NCBI GenBank assembly: GCA_003243865.1
Contig: QHBQ01000090.1
Span: 1 to 40,243, forward strand
Source: Candidatus Chloroheliales bacterium
Lineage (GTDB): Bacteria > Chloroflexota > Chloroflexia > QHBQ01
Direction: 5' to 3'
DNA length: 40,243 bases
The number at the start of each line of letters is the position of its first letter. Position 1 is the stretch's first letter. This document shows positions 32,570-40,243 of the stretch, in pieces. A program made the translations under genes and the position numbers. A model generated the notes under the pieces. It worked only from the letters and a program-made list of their open reading frames with translations, had not been told where the DNA came from and did not search any database.

Positions 32570-35224
32570 TCAACCAACCCGCAGCGCTTCGCCGACCCGC
32601 TGCCGCGCGGCGACCTGCGCGCCCAGCACCGCGATGACGGTGGCGACCAGACCAGTGGCAAGCAGCAGGGCGAGGTAGAGCCAGGGTACGGCAAGCGCAT
32701 CAGGTGGCGGGTCAAACACGCCGGTCAACACTGCGACCAGCATCTGGCTGAGGCCGATGCCCAGCGCGGCCCCCACCAGCCCGCCGCCAACCAGCAGCAG
32801 CAAGCCCTCGGCCCAGAGGAACGCGCCCGTCTGCCCCGCCTTCGCGCCGAGCGCGGTGAGGATGGCAAAGGTGCGCCGCCGTTCCGCGAGGCCGAGAGCG
32901 AGGGCGAGGCCAGTCGCCCCTGCGACCAGGAGCGCGGCGAACAATAGCTCCAGCAGGGTCAGCCCGCGCAGGTCAACCGCAGTCAGGCTGGAGCTAATCA
33001 CCTGCACTGCCCCCTCGATGTCGCTCACTTTCGCGCCAGGTAGACCAGCGACGACGGGGCGGACGGCGGCGGCCAGTTGCGGCGCGGCCCCGTTTGCCCT
33101 GAGCAGCACCACTTCGCGGGCGGCCACGCCAGTCTGCTGCGCGATGTAGTCGGCGTTGGCGACCAGGAACGAGTCCTTCGGCGCGGTGGGGAACTCGCGA
33201 ACGATGCCCAGGAAGTGGAAGGGGATGATGTGGTACTGGTGGTCGGCGCCCTGGAGACGCAGGTTGAGGCTGTCGCCGACGTTCAGTTGGAAGTCCTTGA
33301 CTGTCTCTGCCGAGACCAGCACGCCGTCAGGCTGGGCAGTCAGCGCGGCGAGGGTCGCTTTAGCGTCGGTGTTTGCAAAGTACGCATTCGCGATGGTGGT
33401 AGCTTCCGTGATATGCGCCGCATCTATGCCGAACATATCCTGGAGGTCGCTGCCGACGTAAGCGAAGCGGTGCATCAACGGCTGGGCGGCGGCAACGCCC
33501 GGAAGCGCAGCCAGCTTGGTGAGCAGGTCGCCAGCGGGAGCGGCGGTGGTACTCGTGACGGTTACATCCGCGCCATTGGTCAGTTCGGCGTCCACCCTGG
33601 ATTGCGCGTTGTAGGTGGTGTTGAAGATAGCGGTGGAGATGGCGAAGGAGAAGGCAAGCGCGACCAGGGCGATGCTACGCACCAGGGAAGCGCGTTGCCG
33701 CCCCAGCGAGGCGGCCACCACGCCAGCGAGGCCGCCCGCCACCGGGCGCAGCGCGGCGGCCACCGCCCGTCGCCCGCGTCCCAGGATAAGCGACCAGAGC
33801 CGCATTGCCAGCAGGCCCGCGCCCAACCAGAGGCAGACCGGGCCGACGAAGGCGAAGTAATTCACCGCCGTCTCAGCCACCCCTTCGGGCGCCAGCACGA
33901 TCTTGTAGCCGCTGCTGGCGGTCTGCCAGAAGACCAGCGCGGAAAGCGCCAGTAGGATGAAGTCGAGGCCGAGCCGCTGCCAGAGCGGGTCGCGGACACG
34001 GCCCACCTCCTGTCGCGCCCCGACAACGGTGGAGCGGCGAGCCTGTACCGCAGCCGGGTAGAGGACGGCGGCACCAGCGAGCGCGAGGCCAATGAGAGCT
34101 GCGCCCAGCGTCCAGAGTATGGTGGTTGCGCCGAATAGCGAACTATCGGGAGCGATCAGCCTCGTAACCAGCCAGGCGAGCGCCAGGCCGCCGACCACCC
34201 CACCCAGGCCGATGACCGCCGCTTCAACCCCGGCCAGAGCGATAATCTGCGCCGCGGTTGCGCCGCGCGTGCGCAGCAGGGCCTGTTCGCGACGGCGATG
34301 TTCCTGCCCCGAGGCGGCCGCCGCCAGGGTGAGCAGTGCGGCAAGCGCCGCCCCCGGTAGGCCGAGGAAGAGGAAGAGCAGGCGGGCATAGAGCGAGTCG
34401 CCGCGCACCCCGTCGAGGCGGGCGGCCAGGTTGTTGCCCACTACAACCGCGCCAGCAGTGCGGGCGGTGAGGTTATTGGCGAGCTGGCCGACGTAGATGT
34501 AGGCGGCGGTGGGGTCAGCGGGCAGGTCGGCGGCGAGCCTTACGTGTAGCTGAACGCGCACTGTGTCGGGACGGGCGGCGGCCTGGGCGTCAAACAGGCT
34601 ATGCCACTGAGCTAGCGGTAGGATGATAACGTTGTCGGGCGGGGCGCTGGGTCCGCTGCCGGGCGGCGCGCCCACCTGCTGGAACAGCGAGTCGGCGTTG
34701 GGCAGGTCAATCACCCCGGCGACCTGGACTTTGGCATCCGGCTGGCCGGGCCGCTGGATGGTCAGGCTGTCGCCTACGCCGACGTGCAGGTTGGCGGCGG
34801 TCTGCTGCATCACCTGCACCCCATCGGGGTTGCCGAGCAGTTGGCGCACCTGCTGGGGGAAGGAGCTACGGTAGTTGGAGCTGAGGCCGAGAGCGACGCC
34901 CGCCCCAGTGGTTTGCAGCGTGCCGGAGGTTTCGGCGCTGAAGGCGACGGTGCTAGCGTAGCGGGCTTCGGCCAGCGCTTGATATTTGATGGTCTGGGTC
35001 AAAGCCTGAGTGATGGTGGCGGGGTCAGTGCCGGGGGCAAGCTGCAGTTGCCAGTGAACTACCACATCGGCGATGGCACGGCGGGTCATCGAGGCAGCGG
35101 CGTTGGCGCTGAAGGCGCTTAGGGCAGTGAGCAGCGCGACGGTGAGGGCGCAGCCAATGGTGGCGGCGAGCAGGCGGCGGGCGCGGTGGGTAACGGTACC
35201 CTTGAACCAGGTTGCGGTCAGCAT
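32570..35224 (-). CDS. FtsX-family ABC permease
   Basis: An 884-residue permease with an N-terminal membrane helix (about 18-43), a large outside domain, a first FtsX-type membrane block (about 270-410), further helices, a second outside domain and a C-terminal FtsX block (about 770-880) ending in RQRVGEALRVG. Proteins of this duplicated type drive lipid or lipoprotein transport, or resistance to envelope-acting peptides, rather than nutrient uptake. The ATG overlaps the stop of the preceding ATPase gene (ATGA), so they form one transporter. Confidence 0.88.
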   Translation of the reverse strand: MLTATWFKGTVTHRARRLLAATIGCALTVALLTALSAFSANAAASMTRRAIADVVVHWQLQLAPGTDPATITQALTQTIKYQALAEARYASTVAFSAETSGTLQTTGAGVALGLSSNYRSSFPQQVRQLLGNPDGVQVMQQTAANLHVGVGDSLTIQRPGQPDAKVQVAGVIDLPNADSLFQQVGAPPGSGPSAPPDNVIILPLAQWHSLFDAQAAARPDTVRVQLHVRLAADLPADPTAAYIYVGQLANNLTARTAGAVVVGNNLAARLDGVRGDSLYARLLFLFLGLPGAALAALLTLAAAASGQEHRRREQALLRTRGATAAQIIALAGVEAAVIGLGGVVGGLALAWLVTRLIAPDSSLFGATTILWTLGAALIGLALAGAAVLYPAAVQARRSTVVGARQEVGRVRDPLWQRLGLDFILLALSALVFWQTASSGYKIVLAPEGVAETAVNYFAFVGPVCLWLGAGLLAMRLWSLILGRGRRAVAAALRPVAGGLAGVVAASLGRQRASLVRSIALVALAFSFAISTAIFNTTYNAQSRVDAELTNGADVTVTSTTAAPAGDLLTKLAALPGVAAAQPLMHRFAYVGSDLQDMFGIDAAHITEATTIANAYFANTDAKATLAALTAQPDGVLVSAETVKDFQLNVGDSLNLRLQGADHQYHIIPFHFLGIVREFPTAPKDSFLVANADYIAQQTGVAAREVVLLRANGAAPQLAAAVRPVVAGLPGAKVSDIEGAVQVISSSLTAVDLRGLTLLELLFAALLVAGATGLALALGLAERRRTFAILTALGAKAGQTGAFLWAEGLLLLVGGGLVGAALGIGLSQMLVAVLTGVFDPPPDALAVPWLYLALLLATGLVATVIAVLGAQVAARQRVGEALRVG

Positions 35225-35886
35225 CAGCGTGGCACCTCCATCACTCCGTGATCAATTTGCCAGCGCTGCATCATGCGCGCGGCCACTTCGAGGTCGTGGG
35301 TGGCAATCAGCAGCGCGGTGTCGCTCCCTTCGAGGCTGGCGAGCAGCACGTCGAACAGGTGGCGGGCGGTGGCGTGGTCGAGCTGGCCGGTCGGCTCGTC
35401 GGCGAGGATCAGCTGCGGCCGATAGGCAAGGGCGCGGGCCAGCGCAACCCGCTGCGCCTGCCCGCCGGAGAGTTCTTCGGGCAACTTGTCGGCAAGGTCG
35501 TCAAGCTCAAGCTGGGCGAGGGCGTCGTGGGCGGCGGCGCGGGCAGTGGCCGCACCCTGCTTGCCCAGCAGCAGCGGAAGTTCGACGTTCTCCACCACCG
35601 TAAGCGGCGGCAGCAGGCTGGGCGACTGGAAGACCAGCGCCACCTTCTGGGGGCGGAGTGTGTTGCGTTCGCCCAGCGCGGGCCACCAGACCTTCCCGCT
35701 GCTCGGCTGGTCGAGGCCACCCAGCAACGCGAGCAGGGTGGACTTGCCGGAGCCGCTCGGCCCGACTACGGCGATGCGCTGGCCAGGGGCAATCGCGCAG
35801 GTGGCTGAACGCAGGGCGATGACCTCATTCTCACCCCGTCCGTAGCTGCGGGCCAGGTTCTCGGCGCAAACTAGCATCTCACTCAC
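35224..35886 (-). CDS. ABC transporter ATPase (MacB/LolD type), first of two
   Basis: About 220 residues with Walker A GPSGSGKST, Q-loop VFQSPSLLPPLTV, signature LSGGQAQRVALARAL, Walker B LILADEPTGQLD and H-loop ATHD. The start is uncertain: GTG 35886 has AGGA six bases upstream, ATG 35877 is closer to the usual N-terminus. Both lie at the stop of the upstream ATPase gene. It should power the FtsX-family permease. Confidence 0.9.
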   Translation of the reverse strand: MSEMLVCAENLARSYGRGENEVIALRSATCAIAPGQRIAVVGPSGSGKSTLLALLGGLDQPSSGKVWWPALGERNTLRPQKVALVFQSPSLLPPLTVVENVELPLLLGKQGAATARAAAHDALAQLELDDLADKLPEELSGGQAQRVALARALAYRPQLILADEPTGQLDHATARHLFDVLLASLEGSDTALLIATHDLEVAARMMQRWQIDHGVMEVPR

Positions 35887-36538
35887 TGGCAATCCTCCCA
35901 TCGTTGAGGCGAATAATGCGGTCGGCGCTGGCGGCCAGGCCCGCGCTGTGGGTGGCGATCAGCAACCCCGCGCCCAGTTTGCGCCGTGCCGCTAGCAGGT
36001 CGAGGATCTGCGCCTCGGTCGCGGCGTCCACTTCGCCGGTCGGTTCGTCGGCGAGTAGCAGGGCGGGGTTGGCAGCGAGAGCAGTGGCGAGGCCCGCCCG
36101 CTGCGCTTCGCCGCCCGATAGCTGGGCGGGAGTGGCGTGGCGGCGGTGGCTGAGACCTACCATCTCCAACAGTTCGCTGACGCGGCGCTCGTCAAACTTC
36201 GCAGCCAGGCGCATCGGCACGCGAATGTTGTCGGCCACCGACAGATGCTCAAACAGGTTGCCAGACTGCATCAGCACCCCGATGTGCGCGGCGCGGAGGC
36301 GGGCGCGGGTCGCTTCGGGGCGGCGGCTGAGGCGGCTACCCATCACCGTAACGTAGCCGCCGTCCGGCTCGTCGAGACCGGCCAGGCAGGCAAGCAGGGT
36401 GGATTTGCCGGAGCCGCTCGGCCCCATCACTGCGACCATTTCGCCAGCGGCGATGCTGAGGCTGACTCCGCGCAAGGCCAGGGTTTCATCGTCCCCCACA
36501 TGGTAGAAGCGGTAGAGGTCATGGGCTTCAAGCAGCAT
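35879..36538 (-). CDS. ABC transporter ATPase (MacB/LolD type), second of two
   Basis: A 219-residue ATPase with Walker A GPSGSGKST, Q-loop VLMQSGNLFEHLSV, signature LSGGEAQRAGLATAL, Walker B LLLADEPTGEVD and H-loop ATHS. The ATG overlaps the stop of the lipoprotein gene by four bases (ATGA). With a single duplicated permease downstream, the two ATPases probably form a heterodimer, one per FtsX half; this is inference. Confidence 0.9.
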   Translation of the reverse strand: MLLEAHDLYRFYHVGDDETLALRGVSLSIAAGEMVAVMGPSGSGKSTLLACLAGLDEPDGGYVTVMGSRLSRRPEATRARLRAAHIGVLMQSGNLFEHLSVADNIRVPMRLAAKFDERRVSELLEMVGLSHRRHATPAQLSGGEAQRAGLATALAANPALLLADEPTGEVDAATEAQILDLLAARRKLGAGLLIATHSAGLAASADRIIRLNDGRIASE

Positions 36539-37323
36539 CACTTCACCGCCCAGCGGAAGCTCTCGGCCATGTACTTCCACTGGTCCACGTTGTCCGCGCC
36601 CAGCGGGGCGTAGAGGGTGAGGGTGGCAAGTTTGCCTGCTTCCCAGAAGAGGTAGGCATTGTTTTCCAATCGCACCTGCTTGTTGGTAACCGGGTTGGGG
36701 TCGGAGTTGGAAGTGTAGGTAATCAGCACGGCTGGCCCGCCGGGTAGCTGCACATCGCTTACCTTGCCGACCTCGACGGCGCGACCGCGCTGCTTGAGCA
36801 GGGCAACGATGCTGTCCGCGCTGGCCGCGGTAGGCGTAGCAGCGGTGTCGGTAATGCTGACGCTTACCCCGTCCAGCTTGCTGCTGAAGCTGACGTCCGC
36901 ACCGCGCTCGGTTCGCGCCCAGCCCTCCGGCACGGCCAGGCTATACCCCCCCAGCGCGTTGGTATAGGTGACATACGCCTGGGTGTCGGGGATGTCGCCA
37001 GCCGGGCTCTGTTCGGCGGCGACCGGCTGCTCGGTGGGCAGCGGAGTATCCCCCGGCTGCATTGAGGGCGCGTTCGGGTTGGTGGGGGTGGCGGGCGCGG
37101 CGGGGGTAAGGGTGGCCGCGCTGGAGGTGGTTGAGGTTACGGCAGGGCTGACCTGCGCCACTGCGACTGTGGGCGCGGTGGCAGGGGTGGTCGGGACGAG
37201 GTTGGCGACTGGACTGGCGGTGGGCATGGGGGGGGCAGGGGCAGGGTTGCCACCGCAGCCCGCAAGCAGCATAGCCAGCGCGGTAACAACCAACGCAGAA
37301 CCGCTCATTCGTTTTATATTCAT
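36538..37323 (-). CDS. Lipoprotein with proline/threonine-rich linker
   Basis: A 261-residue lipoprotein: signal sequence with lipobox LLAGC, then about 90 residues rich in Pro, Ala and Thr (a wall-spanning linker), then a folded outside domain of about 145 residues (NALGGYSLAVPEGWARTERGADVSFSSKLDGV...) of the kind found in PsbP-like or DUF1795-type lipoproteins. GGAG stands five bases before ATG 37323. First gene of the transporter operon, so it is probably the partner of the ABC transporter. Confidence 0.85.
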   Translation of the reverse strand: MNIKRMSGSALVVTALAMLLAGCGGNPAPAPPMPTASPVANLVPTTPATAPTVAVAQVSPAVTSTTSSAATLTPAAPATPTNPNAPSMQPGDTPLPTEQPVAAEQSPAGDIPDTQAYVTYTNALGGYSLAVPEGWARTERGADVSFSSKLDGVSVSITDTAATPTAASADSIVALLKQRGRAVEVGKVSDVQLPGGPAVLITYTSNSDPNPVTNKQVRLENNAYLFWEAGKLATLTLYAPLGADNVDQWKYMAESFRWAVK

Positions 37324-37378
37324 AGCGTCTCCTTCAGCACGGATTTTCGGTTCGCAGCTAATTGCGCTGCTTGTCACT

Positions 37379-37422
37379 ATCTTAACAAGCCAGGATGAAG
37401 ATAAGATGAAGCATCTGCGACA
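37379..37422 (-). promoter_or_regulatory. Promoter of the lipoprotein-ABC operon with OmpR/PhoP-type operator
   Basis: Three heptamers stand at exact 11-bp spacing: GATGAAG (37394), GATGAAG (37405), TGCGACA (37416); on the minus strand they read CTTCATC, CTTCATC and TGTCGCA. They replace the -35 box in front of a weak -10 (TAAGAT, 37379-37384). Direct heptamers every 11 bp are the usual binding site of OmpR/PhoP-family regulators, and one is encoded in the same gene set. Confidence 0.6.
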
Positions 37423-37435
37423 TTTGGCAAAACGG

Positions 37436-37465
37436 AGGGGTGCGCACCCTGAAGTGCGCACCCCT
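37436..37465 (-). terminator. Rho-independent terminator of the low-complexity secreted protein gene
   Basis: A perfect 12-bp inverted repeat (AGGGGTGCGCAC / GTGCGCACCCCT) around a 6-nt loop, followed on the minus strand by CCGTTTTG. It lies 31 bases after the stop codon at 37497 and separates that gene from the lipoprotein operon. Confidence 0.75.
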
Positions 37466-37496
37466 GACACTATGCTGAACTAGTCAGCGGTTTGGT

Positions 37497-37934
37497 TTAG
37501 TATTCGCCCTGGAAGTCACCCTGCTGGTCAACCTGGCTGTCCAGGCCGCCTGGCGGGTCGTTGCTGTTGGCTTCACCCGCAGTTTCGGGGGCCTCGGCGT
37601 TTGAATCCGCGGCCTCAGCGGCGACCGCCGGGGGCGAGGTTTGGGCGCTGCTGCTCTTAACCGGAGCGGCAACCGCAGCCGCGGTCTGCGCGCTGCTACT
37701 TTTAACCGGAGCGGCGGCAGCCTGTGCCGCAGGGGCTGCCTGTACAGTCATCTGCGCATGGCTACTTGTAGCCGGAGCGGCAGCAACCGGAGCCGAGGTC
37801 TGGGCGCTGCTACTCGTAACCGGAGCGGCAACCACCGGGGCAGCCAACTGCGCACTGCTGTGACCAGTGCCCGCTACCAGGATACCTACGGCCAGCATCA
37901 GGGCCACAGCGAAGGCCATCAACTTGATTTTCAT
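37497..37934 (-). CDS. Secreted low-complexity Ala/Ser/Pro-rich protein
   Basis: A 145-residue protein with a signal peptide (MKIKLMAFAVALMLAVGILVAGTGHSSAQ) followed by about five imperfect copies of a 12-17-residue unit with core APV-SSSAQT, then an acidic tail with DPPGGLDSQVDQQGDFQGEY. The repeats are also visible in the DNA (37640-37860). No known domain; possibly a wall or matrix protein. AAGGAG stands nine bases before ATG 37934. Its promoter carries the same type of operator as the lipoprotein operon, so the two are probably co-regulated. Confidence 0.75.
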   Translation of the reverse strand: MKIKLMAFAVALMLAVGILVAGTGHSSAQLAAPVVAAPVTSSSAQTSAPVAAAPATSSHAQMTVQAAPAAQAAAAPVKSSSAQTAAAVAAPVKSSSAQTSPPAVAAEAADSNAEAPETAGEANSNDPPGGLDSQVDQQGDFQGEY

Positions 37935-37997
37935 ACTTGTGTTCTCCTTATATTTGATAATACGCTTTGTGGGTACCCGTTTGCACCTCACCAAGCA

Positions 37998-38041
37998 AGT
38001 ATAGCCAATCAATGTGACACCCCGATGAATCCCGTGTGAAC
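37998..38041 (-). promoter_or_regulatory. Promoter of the secreted protein gene with OmpR/PhoP-type operator
   Basis: Three heptamers at exact 11-bp spacing: TGTGACA (38013), GATGAAT (38024), TGTGAAC (38035); on the minus strand GTTCACA, ATTCATC, TGTCACA. They end nine bases before a good -10 (TATACT, 37998-38003), in the place of the -35 box, as in promoters activated by PhoP-type regulators. The layout matches the lipoprotein promoter at 37.4 kb. Confidence 0.6.
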
Positions 38042-38127
38042 TTGCGATTAACTTCAAGGGGCAGTGGCGGTATCGTTGCCGAACACAAGGCGGACGCTAA
38101 TCAAGGGAGCGCAGTAGTTGACGATGG

Positions 38128-39027
38128 CTAGCGCAGGCCGAGGGTGGCAATCAAGATGATGAGCAGGCCGATGGCGAGGCGGTAGTAGACGAACACCATC
38201 GTGGTGCGGCGTTGCAGGTAGTCGAGCAGGAAGCGGATGACCAGGTAGCCACTGACGGCGGCGGTGAGAAAACCAGCGGCGATGGCGACGACAGAAACGT
38301 GCTGGGGGTTGGCGGTGGCAGGATTGCTGACCAGTTCGTATCCAGCCTTTAGCCCCGCGCCAAAGATGATTGGCGCGGAGAGGAGGAAGCTAAAGCGAGC
38401 GGCATCGGGGCGAGCGACATTGCGGAACAGGGCAGCGGTAATCGTCGCCCCGCTGCGCGATACACCGGGGAGCAGGGCGAGGGCTTGCGAGAGGCCAATC
38501 ACCACGCTATCAGGGAGCGTCATCGCAATCAAGTCCTTGCCCTTGCCGCGATGCAGCCGCTCGGCAAAAGCGAGCAATAGCCCCATGCCGATCATCGCGA
38601 TGGCGATCGCGTAGACGCCCCAGGCGCGGAAGTGGTCCGGCCGGTGGAAGCTGTCGTCCACCTCCGATTCCAGGAGCCAACCCAAAACCGCGCCGGGGAT
38701 GGTGGCGATGAGGATCAGCCAGGCAATGCGCCGGTCGGTGGCAATCTCGCTGCTGGCCGCGCCACCCGCCACCAGTGCAGCAGGCTGGTCGGCGGTGAAG
38801 TGGGGCAGGCCGGTGAAGAAGGCGCGCAGGTAGCGCACGAGGTCGCGGCCAAAGTAGGCCAACACGGCAGTGAGCGTGCCCCAGTGCAGCGCCACAGCGA
38901 AGGCCACGCCAAAGTCGGGCCAGCCCAACAGCCACGGCACGATGATGAGGTGGGCGGAACTGCTGACCGGCATGAACTCGGTGAAACCCTGGGTCAAACC
39001 CAGGATGATTGCTTGAATAATCTCCAC
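38128..39027 (-). CDS. uppP: Undecaprenyl-diphosphatase UppP (BacA)
   Basis: A 299-residue membrane enzyme that dephosphorylates undecaprenyl diphosphate to recycle the lipid carrier of cell-wall synthesis. Both active-site motifs are present: GLTQGFTEFMPVSSSAHL (E17) near the start and PGVSRSGATI (about 188-197). Several membrane helices fit the family, and a loop at 80-100 is somewhat longer than usual. The start is GTG with GGGGAG five bases upstream. It follows the kinase gene by 19 bases. Confidence 0.96.
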   Translation of the reverse strand: MEIIQAIILGLTQGFTEFMPVSSSAHLIIVPWLLGWPDFGVAFAVALHWGTLTAVLAYFGRDLVRYLRAFFTGLPHFTADQPAALVAGGAASSEIATDRRIAWLILIATIPGAVLGWLLESEVDDSFHRPDHFRAWGVYAIAIAMIGMGLLLAFAERLHRGKGKDLIAMTLPDSVVIGLSQALALLPGVSRSGATITAALFRNVARPDAARFSFLLSAPIIFGAGLKAGYELVSNPATANPQHVSVVAIAAGFLTAAVSGYLVIRFLLDYLQRRTTMVFVYYRLAIGLLIILIATLGLR

Positions 39028-39046
39028 GTTTTCTCCCCTTGGGATA

Positions 39047-40243
39047 TTATCCGTTTGTATTGGCGGCAGGCAGGTAGAGGGTGAAACGGCTGCCCTGGCT
39101 GGGCGCGCTGGTCACGCCGATCCAGCCATGATTGAGGCGGGCGATGGTTGCGCAGATCGCCAGCCCCAGGCCCGCGCCGCTGCGCTCGTCCCGTGCGCGG
39201 GTCGCATCCACGCGGTAGAAGCGGTCGAACAGGCGGGGCATATGGGAGGCGGCGATGCCCGGCCCCTGGTCTGTCACGCTTACCGCAATGATCGGACCAA
39301 CGCTGGTCGGCTGGTCACTAACTACCTCAGCGACGGGCGGGGCGGCCAGCCTTGCCACTTGCACGCTGACAGTTGCGCCCTGTGCGCTGTACTTGATGGC
39401 ATTGTCGAGCAGGTTGAGCAACACGCGCTCAACCTGGCTTTCGTTGCCTCTTGCGCTCAGGTCGGCCCGCTCATCGGCGGTGAGCGTCACCTCCACCGCG
39501 GCGGCGCGAGCGCGGGGAGCTATGCGCTCAATCGCGTTGGCCGCCACCTCCAGCAGATCGAGTTCCTCATCGCTAACCGCCACCCTGCCGTCGTCGCTGC
39601 GGGCGAGGGTAAGCAGGTCGCCAACTAGCTGCTGCATCGTCTCCCCTTCACGGCGAATCGAAGACAGGGCGGCGCGGTAGGCGATGGGCGGGCGGGTCTG
39701 GGTCAGGGCTAGCTCCGCCTCGGTGATGATGGTCGCCAACGGGGTGCGTAGCTCATGGCTGGCGTCAGCAGTAAACTGGCGTTCGCGCTTCATCGCCAGG
39801 TCAATGCGATCAAGCATCTGGTCAATCGTGGCCGCCAGGGTGGTGAGTTCGTCGCGGGGCGGCCCCAGCGCCAGGCGGCGACTGAGGTCGTGGGCGCTGA
39901 TCTCCTGCGTGGTGCGGGTGATGGTGGCGATCGGGCGCAGCAGCCGCCCGCTGAGGAACAACCCGCCCACCGCGGCGAGCAGCACCAGCAGCGGCGCGGC
40001 AATTGCGTAGGCGATCAGGATACCGGCCAGCGGTTGGGTAAGCTCGTCGGTGGTGCGGCCCAGTATCAGAATAACGTTACCATCCGTCAGGCGGCTGCCC
40101 ACCGTTCGCAACGTTAGCGAACCGCCCAGGTTGACAGTGTGAGCCGCGCTGTCGGCAAGCGCCTGGCGGAGCGTTTGCTGCTGCGCGGTGGTCAACTTCA
40201 TCCCGGCGGCATCGAGCAACTGCCCATCGGCGGCGAACAACAG
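39047..40243 (-). CDS. Sensor histidine kinase, N-terminus cut by the window edge
   Basis: At least 397 residues; the gene begins beyond 40243. Seen are the end of an outside sensor domain, a membrane helix (ILIAYAIAAPLLVLLAAVGGLFL), HAMP, the histidine box (FTADASHELRTPLA), N box (VLLNLLDNAIKYS), G1 (VTDQGPGIA) and G2 (GAGLGLAI). It resembles the kinase at 30.4 kb in layout, suggesting duplication. The partner regulator is probably just outside the window. Confidence 0.93.
   Translation of the reverse strand: MLFAADGQLLDAAGMKLTTAQQQTLRQALADSAAHTVNLGGSLTLRTVGSRLTDGNVILILGRTTDELTQPLAGILIAYAIAAPLLVLLAAVGGLFLSGRLLRPIATITRTTQEISAHDLSRRLALGPPRDELTTLAATIDQMLDRIDLAMKRERQFTADASHELRTPLATIITEAELALTQTRPPIAYRAALSSIRREGETMQQLVGDLLTLARSDDGRVAVSDEELDLLEVAANAIERIAPRARAAAVEVTLTADERADLSARGNESQVERVLLNLLDNAIKYSAQGATVSVQVARLAAPPVAEVVSDQPTSVGPIIAVSVTDQGPGIAASHMPRLFDRFYRVDATRARDERSGAGLGLAICATIARLNHGWIGVTSAPSQGSRFTLYLPAANTNG

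Noticed and set aside
1..40243. tRNA, rRNA or complete insertion sequences
   Set aside because: None found by eye; only possible IS ends and one MITE-like element are present.

Overview
The window looks like a 40 kb piece of a GC-rich bacterial chromosome, most likely Chloroflexota. That placement is inferred from family mix (SARP/BTAD regulators with AAA and TPR parts, an SLH-anchored Rhs protein, a DUF4157 protein, a type I-D-like CRISPR locus with a Csa1-family Cas4) and from short intergenic repeats; no rRNA or tRNA is present to confirm it. Every protein gene I accept lies on the minus strand, so the genes read from the right edge to the left edge. The only plus-strand transcription unit I propose is a small CRISPR-like RNA at 14.1 kb.

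Left part (1-14 kb): a complete CRISPR-Cas system related to type I-D. A consensus promoter (TTGACT-17-TATAAT, 14000-14028) drives cas3' - cas3'' - cas10d core - small subunit (cas11-like) - csc2 - csc1 - cas6 - cas1 - cas2 - cas4 - csa1. A leader with its own promoter follows, then an array of 37-nt repeats (eight complete, one cut by the window edge), also read on the minus strand. The repeat ends in a short stem plus the 8-nt tag ACTGAAAC, the layout I remember for type I-D repeats. The parts normally fused in one Cas10d gene (HD nuclease, large subunit, small subunit) appear as three neighbouring genes, and adaptation has two Cas4-family nucleases.

Between the cas promoter and the next gene lies the most interesting object: a plus-strand promoter followed at once by a degenerate repeat with the same ACCC/GGGT stem and an ACTGAAAA tag, a short spacer-like stretch, and a second degenerate stem with a compensated base pair. 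It looks like a mini-CRISPR of the kind known to regulate cas genes or act as an antitoxin RNA.

14.3-17.2 kb: a WYL regulator interrupted by one in-frame TAG, preceded in the same operon by a NERD-nuclease/SF1-helicase protein. It is probably a small defence operon next to the CRISPR locus.

17.4-30.3 kb: a 2160-residue secreted SLH/NHL/YD-repeat (Rhs-type) protein with a small companion gene; a 1263-residue SARP-AAA-TPR regulator whose C-terminus carries a transposase-like zinc ribbon and helix-turn-helix; a 91-bp MITE-like element; and a DUF4157 (eCIS-associated) protein with a phospholipase C-like metal signature.

30.4-40.2 kb: an envelope-related set: histidine kinase and OmpR-type regulator, an FtsX-family permease with two ATPases, a lipoprotein, a low-complexity secreted protein, UppP, and a second histidine kinase cut by the right window edge. 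Two promoters here carry heptamers at exact 11-bp spacing, typical of OmpR/PhoP-family operators, so the local response regulator is a good candidate for controlling them.
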